64,000 nt of DNA from JBPRGH01 sp051418055 (GTDB lineage Bacteria > Bacteroidota > Bacteroidia > Cytophagales > Cyclobacteriaceae), in assembly GCA_051418055.1 (NCBI GenBank), contig JBPRGH010000062.1, positions 62,001 to 126,000 on the forward strand, read 5' to 3'. Positions within the stretch are counted from its first letter, which is position 1. The number at the start of each line of letters is the position of its first letter. Position numbers and translations under genes: made by a program. Under the pieces are notes generated by a model that saw only the letters and a program-made list of their open reading frames with translations, had not been told where the DNA came from and did no database searches. Of this stretch, positions 62,001 to 64,000 are shown piece by piece.

Positions 62001-63538
62001 TCACCACTACCAAAATCATGTGCATAATTAGTGCCTGCAGGTAAATAAGGATAAGATATTGCTGAGCTTAAAGGATTAAATTTACCTCCGTAACTACGAT
62101 CGCCAAAATTACCAGCAGAGGTAAGATAATGAGCACCTTTTGCTGAAGCATACTCAACTGCTTTTGCAATTTGACCTGTTGGCCTGAATGGTTCAGTAAG
62201 ATAGGTGATGTCGTCTACAATAATGTCATAATCAGCATCTGCCAATTCTGTAATTCCAATAGCCATATCAGCAGGACTTAAAAATCCTGTACGGAATCCA
62301 AGTTCAGCTTCAGGAGCTACATCATGCAAAATCTCCAGCATTCCCATGCCTTCATTAGAACCCCTATTATTATCTAAAAGAACAACAACAGGATTAATAT
62401 TTCCTGAATTTGAACTACCAGGAAGATCACCATTTGCCACTACAGTAGATGCAACACTTCCATCCGCATCATAACTATCAGATAGGACACCAATTTTTAC
62501 GCCCTTACCTCCTAGTTGAAATCCTTGCCTTCCCAGATCTGCCTTTAATGCTGAATCCGCCTGACTGGTTACCAGTCCGGAATGTGTTAAAGGGGTAAAA
62601 ACAGGTCTAACAAAGTTTATCAGATCATCATAATTATTTAGTTTTTTAAGGTTTTCGATTGGAAACCATCCGGTTATCAGCAAATTACTACCGCCGGAAA
62701 TCTCATCACGCAATCCAAGGCTAACTAATGTATCTCGTAACTGCTGTACATCTACACCCTGATTTGCCCATACCTCTATTAAAACAGTGTTATCGGTTGA
62801 GTCTATTTGAAAAATTTCATTAGTACCGATTATAACACCCGACTCATACTGATCTGCTAAGTAATAAAGCTCTGGCCATAGATCATCACCTTCATTTTGA
62901 GATGAAAATACAGGTTCCAGACCGGTAATTTGTTTCTGTAGCTTAACATCTGTAACATCCAATTTCGCTACTGGTATAGTAACAGGAAAATAGCCTGATA
63001 ACTGATATTGTAAAGTGTCATCTTCCCCAACAGGTGACAATGTATAGGTGCCATCTGTACTTGTTGTTGTTTCATTTAATCCCTTTTTTGCTTTTACATT
63101 TACTCCAGCCAGCGGATTTCCCGTTGAAAGATCAGTCACAACCCCGGCAACAGTCATACAGCTGGAGATTTCCGAACTAGCCGTAGCAGACTTTACCTCA
63201 ACATGAAATGGATCGCTATCAAGATGCCAGGTAAGATTGGCACCATTAAATTCCACCTGAAAGACAAAGTTGTGAATCCCCGGAAGATATTCAGTGGGTT
63301 GACCTCTATCTCGTTTTCCCGGGGTAAAATTATTTTCTTTACCAATAGGGATAAAAACCGTCTTATTATTATTATTAGTATAGCCGAAATAAGCTATATA
63401 ATTTCCTGTAGCACTATCATAACTTACACAGTTAACAATAGGCTGTATAAAATCTTGAGACCTTACGGAAAATCCGGAAGTAAATAATACTATAAAAATA
63501 AAGGCTGACAATAAGGAAATGTAGTAGTTGGGTTTCAT
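59087..63538 (-). CDS. Giant secreted S8/S53-like protease with MBG domains, NTAMALVN repeats and a type IX sorting signal
   Basis: A 1483-residue secreted protein. Order: signal peptide (1-28); an Ig-like module (about 30-115); a carboxypeptidase-regulatory-like domain (about 128-200); a peptidase domain (about 335-780) with Asp354 (GVLSDSYD) and the Ser loop GSSAAAPH near residue 703; MBG-type beta domains (about 880-1300), the middle one interrupted by six NTAMALVN copies (1032-1133); a second copy of the N-terminal module (about 1310-1395); and a C-terminal type A T9SS sorting domain (IFPNPTQGEVTVEF ... GTYYIII). The expected HGTH box of subtilisins is missing; a Glu-rich EGMGMLEILHD segment stands there, as in S53-like peptidases. 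Confidence 0.88.
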   Translation of the reverse strand: MKPNYYISLLSAFIFIVLFTSGFSVRSQDFIQPIVNCVSYDSATGNYIAYFGYTNNNNKTVFIPIGKENNFTPGKRDRGQPTEYLPGIHNFVFQVEFNGANLTWHLDSDPFHVEVKSATASSEISSCMTVAGVVTDLSTGNPLAGVNVKAKKGLNETTTSTDGTYTLSPVGEDDTLQYQLSGYFPVTIPVAKLDVTDVKLQKQITGLEPVFSSQNEGDDLWPELYYLADQYESGVIIGTNEIFQIDSTDNTVLIEVWANQGVDVQQLRDTLVSLGLRDEISGGSNLLITGWFPIENLKKLNNYDDLINFVRPVFTPLTHSGLVTSQADSALKADLGRQGFQLGGKGVKIGVLSDSYDADGSVASTVVANGDLPGSSNSGNINPVVVLLDNNRGSNEGMGMLEILHDVAPEAELGFRTGFLSPADMAIGITELADADYDIIVDDITYLTEPFRPTGQIAKAVEYASAKGAHYLTSAGNFGDRSYGGKFNPLSSAISYPYLPAGTNYAHDFGSGDIFQQIGLEPGVYVMELQWDDLFYSQNEFPGTSYDLDVWIVDGLGNLLYSGNRHNTGEDPIEITAFRITESTIVNVMITGSGIPAGLDFQYIIFRGSDWKFREHGANSSTVIGHASSPALSSVGAIFYGYTPDYATDPSLIKTNPYSSRGGNVLGATMAKPDFIAADGANTSSFGSDINYDADSYPNFFGSSAAAPHAAGVMALVLEAYDRFYDNSTGAIKDEVSTIAMRDLLASRAIDLDLTGVDNISGAGLLDVKAILDSLANPMPIIMDSLIYDRENVIPGDSIFTVTVQGEYLSNDVQVLLRGEPLVITNRTNVDGVTTLIEATVEPFVGNPPLNLYNPPKPGTNGSDGGYSDSTSFFDPIIKTVTITAVDTVKKYGEAVPSFEYTISPSLSEEEMALLPEVVFTTLATSTSDIGVYFVAPGFGTDPVTGEPIEPPVELQELYNFEFTNGALHIDPLPLTITPNDMTITYGDKVGEISFQYAFGAGMSIPNRDSILFKIQSGHNEQLVQDTVAVLNTAMALVNTAMALVNNTSWTISEKALNTAMALVNGNDGVLIDISLLEEYQISQEGTFTNTAMALVNGQILANGDAIIKVDDGSGNITNTAMALVNTAMALVNDESSGSSNDSTVVIVSENDSEINIIRSINFITGINATSAEEPHYIVPGAFFNKNFLINYKVGTLTINKAELILAAGDTVINEQDALPAFTSTLEGYLFNETYADVFGDTSSVSYSVLPDYNGSAGVYEIVPSIQEPMNYFINPVNGILYVNPIFSGNKIKLQLECTEQLYNDPSGYTVRAYFSYYNRDNMPWYIHEGDNNQIVGTSAYGGELPEVFLPGKHIFSIDWDGTKMNWQVYSTSIDKSAYASSESVNSEGCSTALDSSTETATTEYNIFPNPTQGEVTVEFISGSVTDASIAVSDGNGNIQYVSILKDELNNLVLIDLTGVPDGTYYIIINNLGITETLRVYKE
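60140..60445 (-). repeat. Six-copy NTAMALVN peptide-repeat array inside the protease gene
   Basis: Six copies of the peptide NTAMALVN occur: a tandem pair (60401-60445), single copies at 60344-60367 and 60248-60271, and a tandem pair (60140-60184). In the pairs one Asn is shared, giving a 21-base period. The peptide is identical in all copies while codons vary (Leu is CTC, CTT or TTA; Thr is ACA, ACG or ACT; Ala is GCT, GCC or GCA), so the amino acids, not the DNA, appear conserved. Confidence 0.92.
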
Positions 63539-64000
63539 AGCGACACTATTTTGTGAAAGTTACAATTAATTCATTACTAAGTAAAATTTTTTAACTTTTT
63601 ATTACATGTGTACGTCTATATATCTTATTGACATATAGTAACCGCTTTATATGAAATATTTAACATTTATTGCCATATACAACCACCTATCTTAGCGTAA
63701 GGACATTACTATCAATATTGATTTTGCGATCATTGACATATATGATGTTACATATAATTTAATTTTAATAAATATCTTACGAGCATTTAGCAGCAATAAA
63801 CTTACTCAAGGAAACAATTTTGAAATTCTTTATTAAGAAGATATTATTTAGAATTTGAGAAATTTTCTTTAGAAAAAAATTTCGACAGATGGTAATATTA
63901 ACCCCCCTTTTCCTCCCTTACATTTTGAAAAGATTGCGAAAAGAAGAATAAAGAAGCAGGATTGGCAGTAATAAACTTGCTAAAGCATCAGAAATTTTCC
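63539..64000. other. Gene-free region upstream of the protease gene
   Basis: No reading frame with recognisable protein features, no tRNA and no terminator was seen in these 462 AT-rich bases. The only structure noted is an imperfect 21-base direct repeat (63790-63810 and 63965-63985, 18 of 21 identical). The protease promoter should lie in the first part, but no TTTG-N19-TAnnTTTG match was found. Confidence 0.6.
63790..63985. repeat. Imperfect 21-base direct repeat pair
   Basis: GCAGCAATAAACTTACTCAAG at 63790 and GCAGTAATAAACTTGCTAAAG at 63965 agree at 18 of 21 positions and are 175 bases apart. It may be a protein-binding site or chance in AT-rich DNA. Confidence 0.35.

Overview
The window looks like the chromosome of a marine or soil Bacteroidota bacterium of the order Cytophagales. 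It is AT-rich and carries the alternative complex III genes actB/actA, lipoproteins with typical lipoboxes, a type IX secretion C-terminal signal, TamL/TamB, DUF3822 next to coaD, DUF4905, Lacal_2735, TIGR02757, and promoters of the Bacteroidetes TTTG-N19-TAnnTTTG type. No rRNA, tRNA, CRISPR array or insertion sequence was seen, and every large gene is intact except actB, which is cut by the left edge.

Layout. 1-3.4 kb: actA and actB (respiratory alternative complex III) with a near-perfect promoter. 3.5-20.2 kb: a long run of minus-strand genes mixing stress functions (Hsp20, PA2169-type four-helix protein, DUF4142, PfpI/DJ-1, pyridoxamine-oxidase-like general stress protein, baeRF-type release-factor relative, two HepT-like paralogues) with outer-membrane assembly (BamA-like barrel, OmpA lipoprotein, TamL-TamB). 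20.4-26.6 kb: cinA, a 2-oxoacid dehydrogenase E2, a universal stress protein and small proteins of unknown function. 26.7-31.6 kb: an ECF sigma factor module with an anti-sigma-like barrel fusion, flanked by two lipoprotein genes that share the same ECF-type promoter. 31.6-39.7 kb: orphan ParA pair, a cystathionine gamma-synthase/lyase family enzyme, PagL-like deacylase, GIN-domain lipoprotein, MacB/FtsX permease, DoxX, DUF1573. 39.8-51.1 kb: mainly housekeeping (thioesterase, Nudix, DUF3822-coaD, pyrE, RRM protein, TIGR02757, LysM protein, DUF4905, NfeD, kdsB). 51.2-59.0 kb: an acetamidase-like lipoprotein, then a four-gene cyclic-nucleotide cassette. 59.1-63.5 kb: a giant secreted S8/S53-like protease. 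63.5-64 kb: no gene seen.

The most interesting regions are: (1) the cassette at 52.3-59.0 kb, where a TPR-receptor adenylate cyclase, two tandem HD-domain hydrolases and a nucleotide-carrier/HEAT/cNMP-binding fusion appear to form a make-sense-destroy circuit for cAMP; (2) the secreted protease whose central MBG domain is interrupted by six copies of an invariant peptide NTAMALVN encoded by varied synonymous codons; (3) the ECF sigma module with twin GGCAACC-N17-GTCTT promoters; (4) intergenic arrays with an exact 7-bp period (GTTNNNN) at four places, abutting stop or start codons. Functions are inferred from sequence motifs read by eye; no database search was run.
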